This document shows positions 1 to 5,498 of a DNA stretch of 8,323 nucleotides, one piece after another; the first letter of the stretch is position 1, and each line of letters opens with the position of its first letter. The position numbers and the translations under genes were made by a program. The notes beneath the pieces were generated by a model. The model was not told the DNA's origin. It did no database searches and saw only the letters and a list, made by a program, of their open reading frames with translations. Source of the stretch: an uncultured Oscillospiraceae bacterium. GTDB lineage: Bacteria > Bacillota > Clostridia > Oscillospirales > Oscillospiraceae. Location of the stretch: positions 1 to 8,323 of the forward strand of contig CAJUSG010000071.1 in assembly GCA_910589085.1 (NCBI GenBank), read 5' to 3'.

Positions 1-297
1 GATTTTATCTTCCGGGAGGAGCTGGCCAGGGCGGGGGAGGACCGGCGGCTCAGCCAGTATTTTGCCGTCCTCACCGACAGCCGGTCGGTGGGGGTGATGG
101 GGGACGGCCGCACCTATGACTACACTCTGGCCCTCCGGGCGGTGACCACCTCCGACTTCATGACCGCCGACTGGGCCCGCATCCCCTATGACCTGCTGGA
201 CAGGGTCAGCACCCGCATTGTCAATGAGGTGGCGGGCATTAACCGGATTGTGTACGACATCACCAGCAAGCCCCCGGCCACGGTGGAGTGGGAGTGA
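1..297 (+). CDS. guaA: GMP synthase (glutamine-hydrolysing), C-terminal end, partial
   Basis: This is the last 98 codons of an open frame that enters from the left edge and ends at TGA 295-297. GMP synthase converts XMP, ATP and glutamine to GMP in the cytoplasm, the last step of guanine nucleotide synthesis. The visible part is the C-terminal dimerisation domain. It contains the family hallmark run VGVMGDGRTYDY, then RAVTTSDFMTADWARIPYD, and ends with the signature YDITSKPPATVEWE, whose final residues lie in the XMP-binding site of known GuaA structures. The true start, the glutamine amidotransferase domain and the ATP pyrophosphatase domain lie outside the window. The stop is 17 bases before the purC start, so the two genes are probably co-transcribed. 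The identification rests on recognised motifs and is very secure. Confidence 0.96.
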   Translation, partial: DFIFREELARAGEDRRLSQYFAVLTDSRSVGVMGDGRTYDYTLALRAVTTSDFMTADWARIPYDLLDRVSTRIVNEVAGINRIVYDITSKPPATVEWE

Positions 298-314
298 AAA
301 AGGAGGAGCACAGG

Positions 315-1028
315 ATGGAAAAACAGGAGTTACTCTATGAGGGTAAGGCAAAAAAGGTATATGCGACTCAGGACCCAAAATTTCTGATTGTTGCCTATAA
401 GGACGACACCACCGCCTTCAACGGCCTGAAAAAGGGCACTATCCAGGGCAAGGGAGTCATCAACAACCGGATGAGCAACCTGCTCATGTCCCGGCTGGAA
501 CAGCAGGGCATCCCCACCCACCTGGTGGAAGAGCTGAACGACCGGGAGACGCTGGTGAAAAAGGTGTCTATCGTCCCTCTGGAGGTCATCGTGCGCAACA
601 TTGCCGCCGGTTCCTTCTCCAAGCGGTACGGCGTGGAGGAGGGGGTGGTCTTTGACGCCCCGACCCTAGAGTTTTCCTACAAAAACGACGCTTTGGGCGA
701 CCCCCTGCTCAACGACGACCACGCCGTTGCCCTGGGGCTGGCCAGCCGGGAGGAGCTGGCACTCATCCAAACATACGCTTTGGCCGTCAATAAGGTGCTG
801 GGAAGGATCTGGGCGGAGTGCGGCGTCATCCTGGTGGACTTCAAGGTGGAGTTCGGCCGTCTGGGAGACGGGGCCATCGTCCTGGCCGACGAGATCAGCC
901 CCGACACCTGCCGCCTGTGGGATGCAAAGACCCATGAGAAGCTGGACAAGGACCGGTTCCGCCGGGACCTGGGCGGTGTGGAAGCGGCCTATGTTCAGGT
1001 AATGGAACGGCTGGCCAACAGCCTGTGA
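315..1028 (+). CDS. purC: Phosphoribosylaminoimidazole-succinocarboxamide synthase (SAICAR synthetase)
   Basis: PurC joins CAIR and aspartate using ATP to give SAICAR, a cytoplasmic step of de novo purine synthesis. The product is 237 residues, the usual size for the short bacterial form. Visible hallmarks are the N-terminal nucleotide-binding YEGKAKKVY (residues 8-16), VPLEVIVRNIAAGSFSKRYG (87-106), VDFKVEFG (174-181) and the signature DEISPDTCRLWD (192-203). The ATG at 315 was chosen because AGGAGG (301-306) sits 8 bases upstream; an in-frame GTG at 288 would overlap the guaA end and has no binding site. The gene lies between guaA and pyrG in a tight same-strand run. A purine-responsive control would sit upstream of the operon and is not visible here. 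No defects were seen. Confidence 0.97.
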   Translation: MEKQELLYEGKAKKVYATQDPKFLIVAYKDDTTAFNGLKKGTIQGKGVINNRMSNLLMSRLEQQGIPTHLVEELNDRETLVKKVSIVPLEVIVRNIAAGSFSKRYGVEEGVVFDAPTLEFSYKNDALGDPLLNDDHAVALGLASREELALIQTYALAVNKVLGRIWAECGVILVDFKVEFGRLGDGAIVLADEISPDTCRLWDAKTHEKLDKDRFRRDLGGVEAAYVQVMERLANSL

Positions 1029-1047
1029 ACGGCGGGGGGGAGTGAGT

Positions 1048-2658
1048 ATGACAAAGTATATTTTTGTAACCGGCGGGGTGGTATCCGGCCTGGGCAAGGG
1101 GATTACGGCGGCCTCCTTAGGCCGGCTGCTGAAGCAGCGGGGACTGCGGGTGAGGGTGCAGAAGCTGGACCCCTACCTCAACGTGGACCCGGGCACCATG
1201 TCCCCCTATCAGCATGGGGAGGTCTTTGTCACCGACGACGGGGCGGAGACCGACCTGGACCTGGGCCACTACGAGCGGTTTATTGACGAAACCCTCACCG
1301 TAAACTCCTCGGTCTCGGCGGGGCAGGTGTATTGGAGCGTCCTGAACCGGGAGCGGCGGGGGGACTACCTGGGGGGCACCGTCCAGATCATCCCCCACAT
1401 CACCGACGAGATCAAAAGCAATATCTACGCCCTGGAGGGACCTGAGGCCGATGTGGCTATTGTGGAGATTGGCGGCACGGTGGGTGACATCGAGAGCCAG
1501 CCCTTTCTGGAGGCCATCCGCCAGGTGGCGGCGGAGAGAGGGCGGAACAATGTGATGTTCCTTCACGTCTCCCTCATCGTCTCCATCCCCGGCACCGGGG
1601 AACTGAAGTCCAAGCCCACCCAGCACTCGGCCAAGGAGCTGCTCTCTCTGGGCATCCAGCCCGATGTGATTGTCTGCCGCAGCGACGCCCCGGTCCCCTG
1701 GGAGATTCGGGACAAAATTTCCCTGTTCTGCGGCATCCCCCGTGAGAATGTCATCCCCAATTTGAACGCCAATCTGCTCTACGAGGCTCCCCTGATGCTG
1801 GAGCGGGAGGGGCTGGCCGACGTGGTGGTCCAGCGGTTGGGGCTGAGCTGTCCCGCCCCCGACCTCACCGAGTGGACCGATATGGTCCGCCGGGCCAAAG
1901 ACCCGAAGGGGGAGGTGGCTGTCGCCCTGGTGGGCAAGTATGTGGCCCTCCACGACGCCTATCTCTCGGTGGCCGAAGCCCTCACCCACGGGGGCATTGA
2001 GAACCGGGTGAAGGTGAACATCTGCTGGGTGGACAGCGAGACTGTCACCGACGAAAACGCCGCCCAGGTCCTGGACGGCGTGGATGGGATTCTGGTGCCC
2101 GGCGGCTTCGGCGGCCGGGGGATTGAGGGCAAAATTTCCGCCATTCGGTACGCCCGGGAGCAAGCGGTGCCCTTCCTGGGTATCTGCCTGGGGATGCAGA
2201 TGGCGGTGGTGGAGTTTGCCCGCCACGTCTGCGGCATGGAGGACGCCCACTCCAGCGAGTTCTCCCCGGCCACCGCCCACCCGGTCATCGACCTGATGGC
2301 CGGCCAGCGGGGGCTCACCGACAAGGGGGGCACCATGCGCCTGGGGGCCTTCCCCTGCCGGCTCACCAGCCGGGACAGCCGGGCCTTCGCCGCCTACGGG
2401 GCGGACGAGATCAGCGAGCGTCACCGGCACCGCTACGAGTTCAACAACGACTTTCGGGAGACAGTCACCGTGGCCGGTCTTGTCCTGGCCGGGCTGTCCC
2501 CCGATGGGCATCTGGTGGAGATGGTGGAGCTGCCTGGCCACCCCTGGTTTGTGGGCGTGCAGTTCCACCCGGAGCTGAAATCCCGGCCCAACCGGGCCCA
2601 TCCGCTGTTTCGGGACTTTGTGGCCGCGGCGGCAAAACGGAAAATATCTATCGGCTGA
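1048..2658 (+). CDS. pyrG: CTP synthase (glutamine-hydrolysing)
   Basis: CTP synthase aminates UTP to CTP using ATP and glutamine-derived ammonia. The product is 536 residues, full length for the family. The N-terminal synthetase domain (about 1-265) opens with MTKYIFVTGGVVSGLGKG, the P-loop-like ATP site, followed by QKLDPYLNVDPGTMSPYQHG and the metal-binding region VEIGGTVGDIES. The class I glutamine amidotransferase domain (about 285-530) has the nucleophile Cys380 in GICLGMQ and the partners His507 and Glu509 in FHPE. The ATG at 1048 follows a G-rich binding site (GGGGGGAG, about 1035-1042) by about 5 bases; the in-frame GTG at 1042 lies inside that site. It starts 19 bases after purC. 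No hairpin terminator follows it. Instead, a convergent gene ends 17 bases after its stop, which suggests the original downstream DNA was replaced. Confidence 0.98.
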   Translation: MTKYIFVTGGVVSGLGKGITAASLGRLLKQRGLRVRVQKLDPYLNVDPGTMSPYQHGEVFVTDDGAETDLDLGHYERFIDETLTVNSSVSAGQVYWSVLNRERRGDYLGGTVQIIPHITDEIKSNIYALEGPEADVAIVEIGGTVGDIESQPFLEAIRQVAAERGRNNVMFLHVSLIVSIPGTGELKSKPTQHSAKELLSLGIQPDVIVCRSDAPVPWEIRDKISLFCGIPRENVIPNLNANLLYEAPLMLEREGLADVVVQRLGLSCPAPDLTEWTDMVRRAKDPKGEVAVALVGKYVALHDAYLSVAEALTHGGIENRVKVNICWVDSETVTDENAAQVLDGVDGILVPGGFGGRGIEGKISAIRYAREQAVPFLGICLGMQMAVVEFARHVCGMEDAHSSEFSPATAHPVIDLMAGQRGLTDKGGTMRLGAFPCRLTSRDSRAFAAYGADEISERHRHRYEFNNDFRETVTVAGLVLAGLSPDGHLVEMVELPGHPWFVGVQFHPELKSRPNRAHPLFRDFVAAAAKRKISIG

Positions 2659-2675
2659 GTAAGTATATAGGAACA

Positions 2676-3551
2676 TTAGGAAAGAGAAAGGGGATCTGTC
2701 ACCGCAAGCTGGGCGTCATAGAGGGAGTAGCCCGCATGGTCGCGGACATACTGGTTGATCGCCAGCACCTCCGGGGACAGCGGCTCCTTCGCCGGGTCGA
2801 ACAGCGGCACGAACAATTTCTTGATCCGCTCCGCCACGGTAACGCCGAAGTTATTCAGATAGCCGGTCACCGATTTCAGCTCATCCAGCGGTGAAAGGCC
2901 GGGGGTGGAGCCTGGAATCACAATGGCCCCGCTTCTCAGTCCATCCTCCAGAACGGCCACGATGTTTTTGTCCTTCTCCTCGCAGCGCAGCAGCCACGCC
3001 TCCATCTTTCGGGAGATGGAGTGTACCCGCAGGGGGCGCAGGATGTTCCGCTGTGTCAACTGGCCAAGGACATAGTCCCGGAACTCGGGGATCAGGGGGA
3101 CAGCGGTTTTCTGGTCCACTGCCCGGAACAGGTCCGCCCGGTCTCCAGGCGCGCAGAAGATGTAGGTGTTGCGGGGTGGAAGATCCTGCCTGGTCTGAAC
3201 TTCCTCCTGCATCTCATCTTCGATCTGTTCACCGCTGCCAGCCAACTGGCCGTCATCCTCCACAACCAGGGTCGCCTCAGCGTACACCCCGTCGTGGCTG
3301 ATCTCCCGCCGGTACTGCCGTGGGAGTGTTTTGAGGGTGAGCGTTGACTGCTCACTCTCGATTTCGATGGTAATTCCGCCAAAGATGGCGTCCGCAAGGC
3401 CGCGCACCTCTTCCGGGTATCCGCCGAACCGCAGGGCCATAAGGGTGGGCTGGCCCTTGTCGTCCCATACCACGGTGTCCGAATACCCGGTCAGCCGGAT
3501 ATTGTTTTTCGGATCGTAGTATGTGACCTTCATAAGCTTTTGTTTGTTCAT
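2676..3551 (-). CDS. Helicase-like protein of integrative elements, N-terminal remnant
   Basis: The leftward 291-residue product has no signal peptide or membrane segment. It opens MKVTYYDPKNNIRLTGYSD after a six-residue lead, has a beta-rich first part (residues 7-100), an acidic linker (98-120), then VPLIPEFRDYVL and LRPLRVHSISRKMEAWLL. It ends with ERIKKLFVPLFDP (241-253) and SLYDAQLAVTDPLSLS. From memory of the family, this resembles the region before the ATPase core of large DEAD/SNF2-like helicases in clostridial conjugative elements, where YDAQLAV acts as a Q-motif-like run shortly before Walker A. No Walker A is present, so I infer truncation at about base 2700. The start at 3551 has AGGAG at 3563-3567, an 11-base gap; an ATG at 3555 is better spaced but opens an out-of-frame shadow. 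Without its ATPase it is probably not a working helicase. The family call is tentative; the open frame itself is sound. Confidence 0.6.
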   Translation of the reverse strand: MNKQKLMKVTYYDPKNNIRLTGYSDTVVWDDKGQPTLMALRFGGYPEEVRGLADAIFGGITIEIESEQSTLTLKTLPRQYRREISHDGVYAEATLVVEDDGQLAGSGEQIEDEMQEEVQTRQDLPPRNTYIFCAPGDRADLFRAVDQKTAVPLIPEFRDYVLGQLTQRNILRPLRVHSISRKMEAWLLRCEEKDKNIVAVLEDGLRSGAIVIPGSTPGLSPLDELKSVTGYLNNFGVTVAERIKKLFVPLFDPAKEPLSPEVLAINQYVRDHAGYSLYDAQLAVTDPLSLS

Positions 3552-3582
3552 GCATAGGGTTTCTCCTTTCTTTTCGTCTGAG

Positions 3583-3730
3583 GACGCAAAAAACCGCAGT
3601 CCTCTCCCGAAAGAGCTGACTGCGGTTTTTGTACGTTCTCGTGTTGGTATTTAGGATTCTGACAGACCTCCAAGGGGCATAGTACCCCCTGGAGCAAATA
3701 TCTGACCTGAAAAAATCTTACCTAAATACA
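3583..3730 (-). ncRNA. Candidate structured leader RNA or small RNA ending in a terminator
   Basis: This non-coding stretch folds into nested elements if read leftward. An outer 9-bp stem pairs GTATTTAGG with CCTAAATAC (3721-3729 with 3647-3655). Inside it is a hairpin with 10-base arms and one mismatch (3685-3694 with 3668-3677; CTCC, then a run of G, then a 7-base loop). A four-base CAGA/TCTG pairing may lie between them. About 16 bases beyond the outer stem is a 13-bp terminator hairpin (3589-3630) with a T run. The layout suggests a structured domain plus terminator placed just before the gene starting at 3551, so it could be an attenuator, a riboswitch-like leader or a free small RNA. 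I cannot assign it to a known family. The structure was found by eye; boundaries and strand are inferred. Confidence 0.4.
3588..3630. terminator. Intrinsic terminator or attenuator hairpin upstream of the leftward gene
   Basis: Two 13-base arms, 3589-3601 and 3618-3630, pair perfectly (AAAAACCGCAGTC with GACTGCGGTTTTT). A further 4-bp stem (CTCT/AGAG) lies inside, closing a 6-base loop. Leftward reading ends in T6, rightward in T5, so it could stop transcription in both directions. It lies between the structured region and the ribosome binding site of the gene starting at 3551, a position expected of an attenuator. It might alternatively be the terminator of a lost upstream gene. Confidence 0.75.
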
Positions 3731-3735
3731 TCCTC

Positions 3736-3744
3736 AGAATACCA
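3736..3744 (-). promoter_or_regulatory. Possible extended -10 box for the leftward structured RNA
   Basis: On the minus strand the sequence TGGTATTCT matches an extended -10 (TGn plus TATTCT). It would start RNA near 3729, which is the first base of the outer stem of the structured RNA candidate. No good -35 box was seen 16-18 bases upstream. The match to the RNA's 5' end is the main support, so this stays tentative. Confidence 0.3.
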
Positions 3745-3877
3745 TTTCCTCACGCTTTTGGATAGTTGAAGTTTCTTCTACCACCGGCGGAGCGGCCCAT
3801 CCATCCCCAAAACCAGCAATTTTTCGATTTTATTTTTGCCAGCTTTTTCTGTAGCCGTATTCTGCGGGTATAGCTTA
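3744..3877. other. Intergenic spacer between the divergent leftward gene and the XRE gene
   Basis: The full gene-free stretch runs from 3552 to 3941. Its left half holds the structured RNA and terminator, and its right end holds the XRE promoter; this middle part has no coding-like frame. It is A/T-richer than the flanking genes, with T-rich runs around 3817-3850. I see no repeat, attachment site or further promoter in it. Confidence 0.5.
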
Positions 3878-3906
3878 TTATCATTTTCTCATTCAAAAAT
3901 TATAAT
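3878..3906 (+). promoter_or_regulatory. Sigma-A-type promoter of the XRE regulator gene
   Basis: A perfect -10 box TATAAT (3901-3906) lies 17 bases after TTATCA (3878-3883), a four-of-six match to the -35 consensus. Transcription would start near 3913, about 29 bases before the TTG start. The -10 box is part of the 8-base palindrome ATTATAAT (3899-3906), a possible place for self-repression by the encoded regulator, though this is inference. Confidence 0.7.
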
Positions 3907-3941
3907 GTAAAAAGAAGAATTTGCTAAAAGGAGAATACACT

Positions 3942-4298
3942 TTGGAGCTGGATTATAAGGCGCTCGGGAAGCGGATCAAGATTGCCAGAATCAACGCCGA
4001 CATGACACAGGACAGGCTTTCCACTATGCTGGAGATGTCCCCCTCCCACATGAGCAACATTGAAACCGGGAGTACCAAGATCAGCCTGACTGCGCTGGTC
4101 AGCATTGCCAACGCCTTGGGCGTGACGGTAGATGACCTGCTCTATGACAGCATCGTCCACGCCAGGCCGCAGCTTGAACGGGACATTCAGCAGATTGTGG
4201 ATTCCTGCGACGACTACGAGCTTCGTGTGGTCAAGGACGTTACTCAGTCGGTGGTGGACGCTCTGCGGGCCAACGAAAAACTTCGGCAAGACCTATGA
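3942..4298 (+). CDS. XRE-family helix-turn-helix transcriptional regulator
   Basis: This 118-residue cytoplasmic DNA-binding protein has a Cro/CI-type HTH domain at residues 5-67. The usual pattern is visible: LGKRIKIARINADMTQDRLS, then the recognition-helix region MSPSHMSNIETG (32-43) and LVSIANALGVTVDDLL (52-67). The C-terminal 50 residues look helical and charged and may mediate dimerisation. The TTG at 3942 is chosen because AGGAG (3929-3933) lies exactly 8 bases upstream; an in-frame TTG at 3921 would swallow that site. It has its own promoter and is the only + strand gene in the accessory part. Its target is unknown; its own promoter and neighbouring element genes are the likely candidates, as is typical of mobile-element repressors. 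It converges with the nuclease gene on a shared terminator. Confidence 0.88.
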   Translation: MELDYKALGKRIKIARINADMTQDRLSTMLEMSPSHMSNIETGSTKISLTALVSIANALGVTVDDLLYDSIVHARPQLERDIQQIVDSCDDYELRVVKDVTQSVVDALRANEKLRQDL

Positions 4299-4301
4299 AA
4301 A

Positions 4302-4337
4302 AAGCCCTCCTGTTCCTCGACGGATACAGGAGGGCTT
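4302..4337. terminator. Shared bidirectional terminator between convergent genes
   Basis: A perfect 11-bp stem (AAGCCCTCCTG at 4302-4312 with CAGGAGGGCTT at 4327-4337) closes a 14-base loop. Leftward reading continues into T6 (4303-4298, overlapping the stop of the XRE gene), a strong terminator for the nuclease transcript. Rightward reading continues TTCTCTAT, a weaker T-rich tail for the XRE transcript. Confidence 0.85.
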
Positions 4338-4369
4338 CTCTATGCGCATAAACAGATTAGGCTGCCAAG

Positions 4370-5203
4370 TCACATGCTCTGACCAGCTTGAAGTTTTTTT
4401 ACCTCTTCCAAAGACAGACCTACATACTCAGCAATTTTTTCAAGGGCCAGGGTTCCATCCGCCAGCATTCTCTCCGCAGCGGCTTTCATTCCCCGTTTCT
4501 CACCTTCCAGCATAGATTCATTTCTCATATCTTCCATGGCCTTGCACATGATTAAGATTCCCTCCTTATCCTCTTTGAAAAATCTAACTCGTTCTGCCAG
4601 TTCATTGTAATACATATTTGCCGGGTCTGTGCAGGAAAAATCGTGCATCAGCTTACCGATGGGCGTCTCATCCCGGTATGCTCCATTCACATAAAGAATA
4701 TGTGACCCATCCCCGAATATTTCTCCGGTTCCTAAAAAGCAGCGTTCAACCAGATAGCGCGGCAGCCCTTTCCCAATTACGTCACGCTCCGTAATAAAAA
4801 TCACCCACGTCTCCGGTAACTGGTCAAAGTCCTCACTCTTATGAAGCAGATTTGCGTCCATCATGCTGCTGTTATATCTTGCCCGCTTTCGTCCTGCTCC
4901 TTTGTCGGAACGCTGAATTTCCACGTTTATGGTTTGTCCGGTGCTGTCGGTTGCCAGAACATCCAGCCGCACAGAGCGGTTAAGCAGATTTTCCACAAAC
5001 ACCTGGGTACGGACATCCTCAACCTCCAGGTCCGGCTTCTCCATCACAATTCGGAGAACAAATTGGATGTACTTGGGGTCTCCATCAAAACACTTTGTCA
5101 GAAAATCATCATCCAGCAGACGAAAACCTCTGAGCCGCTGCAGGTCCTCCTGGTGCTCCTGGTGCTTCTGGTCTATCTGTTCTGTCGTTGTCAAAACTGC
5201 CAC
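4370..5203 (-). CDS. Rpn-family PD-(D/E)XK nuclease / transposase-like protein
   Basis: This 277-residue product fits the Rpn (recombination-promoting nuclease, PDDEXK_2) family. RLDVLATDSTGQ followed by INVEIQ supplies the expected catalytic pattern: Asp81, then Glu95-x-Gln97, with Gln in place of the usual Lys as is common in this family. Further family-like parts are DDDFLTKCFDGD (31-42), ARYNSSMMDANLL (108-120), TWVIFITERDVIG and FFKEDKEGILIMC. A charged helical tail ends AEYVGLSLEEVKKLQ, also typical. Rpn proteins cut DNA and promote recA-independent recombination; many are linked to mobile DNA or phage defence. The start is uncertain: GTG 5203 is the first possible codon after an in-frame TGA, with a weak binding site; TTG at 5194 is an alternative. 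The gene is clearly A/T-richer than purC and pyrG, suggesting acquisition. It has its own promoter and ends at the shared terminator. Confidence 0.87.
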   Translation of the reverse strand: MAVLTTTEQIDQKHQEHQEDLQRLRGFRLLDDDFLTKCFDGDPKYIQFVLRIVMEKPDLEVEDVRTQVFVENLLNRSVRLDVLATDSTGQTINVEIQRSDKGAGRKRARYNSSMMDANLLHKSEDFDQLPETWVIFITERDVIGKGLPRYLVERCFLGTGEIFGDGSHILYVNGAYRDETPIGKLMHDFSCTDPANMYYNELAERVRFFKEDKEGILIMCKAMEDMRNESMLEGEKRGMKAAAERMLADGTLALEKIAEYVGLSLEEVKKLQAGQSM

Positions 5204-5228
5204 CCGCTTTCACATAGCCGTTGAGCTT

Positions 5229-5257
5229 ATTTTATCACAAATTCCACTTTGTTTCAA
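5229..5257 (-). promoter_or_regulatory. Sigma-A-type promoter of the Rpn nuclease gene
   Basis: On the minus strand TTGAAA (5257-5252) and TAAAAT (5234-5229) are separated by exactly 17 bases, five-of-six matches at both boxes. RNA would start near 5222, leaving a short leader of about 20 bases before the GTG at 5203. The promoter lies just downstream of the terminator of the neighbouring gene, so the nuclease is probably its own transcription unit. Confidence 0.75.
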
Positions 5258-5273
5258 GAAGTATAAGCAAAGC

Positions 5274-5302
5274 AAAAGGCCCCGCCTGTGGCGGAGCCTT
5301 TT
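5274..5302 (-). terminator. Intrinsic terminator downstream of the S1-like gene
   Basis: Arms 5274-5286 and 5290-5302 pair over 12 of 13 positions (AAAAGGC then CCGCC with GGCGG then GCCTTTT, one C-A mismatch) around a three-base loop. Leftward reading ends in TTTTGCTTTGCTT. It follows the leftward gene ending at 5499, after a 196-base untranslated stretch, and isolates the nuclease promoter from upstream transcription. Confidence 0.7.
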
Positions 5303-5498
5303 GGAGCATTTTCTTTCAGCTTTTCAGCCTGAGCCGGTTTGAGGTTTCGCTGCACAACCCCTCCTGAAAGCTCTGTAGGACAATGTATGCCGGCACACTC
5401 TCCTACTTCAACGCTTCGACACGCACACGTCGTTGCCTGTCTTTATCACTATTCTATGCGGATACAGGAAATAAGTCAATGCTTTTCTGCGCATCGCG
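5303..5498. other. Non-coding 3' region after the S1-like gene
   Basis: This stretch lies between the stop of the S1-like gene and its terminator. No frame looks coding: frames here give short cysteine-, histidine- and serine-rich translations. A weak CCTGT/ACAGG pairing is visible around 5434-5468. I see no repeat, promoter or attachment site I can defend. It is long for a simple 3' untranslated region and could be the scar of a lost gene. Confidence 0.4.

Noticed and set aside
1117..2676. 519-codon open frame on the minus strand opposite pyrG
   Set aside because: It is the antisense shadow of a textbook CTP synthase. High G/C at third positions removes stops from the opposite frame; the translation is His/Pro/Gly-rich with no recognisable domain.
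2659..2720. Attachment site or direct-repeat pair at the pyrG junction
   Set aside because: I looked for a matching short repeat near 7300-7500 and at the right end and found no convincing copy; the other end of the element may be outside the window or lost.
4841..5224. Plus-strand frame with a hydrophobic VLLVLLVLLV run resembling a membrane segment
   Set aside because: The run is produced by the 9-base repeat of the nuclease gene read in antisense; there is no start signal and the nuclease frame has catalytic motifs.
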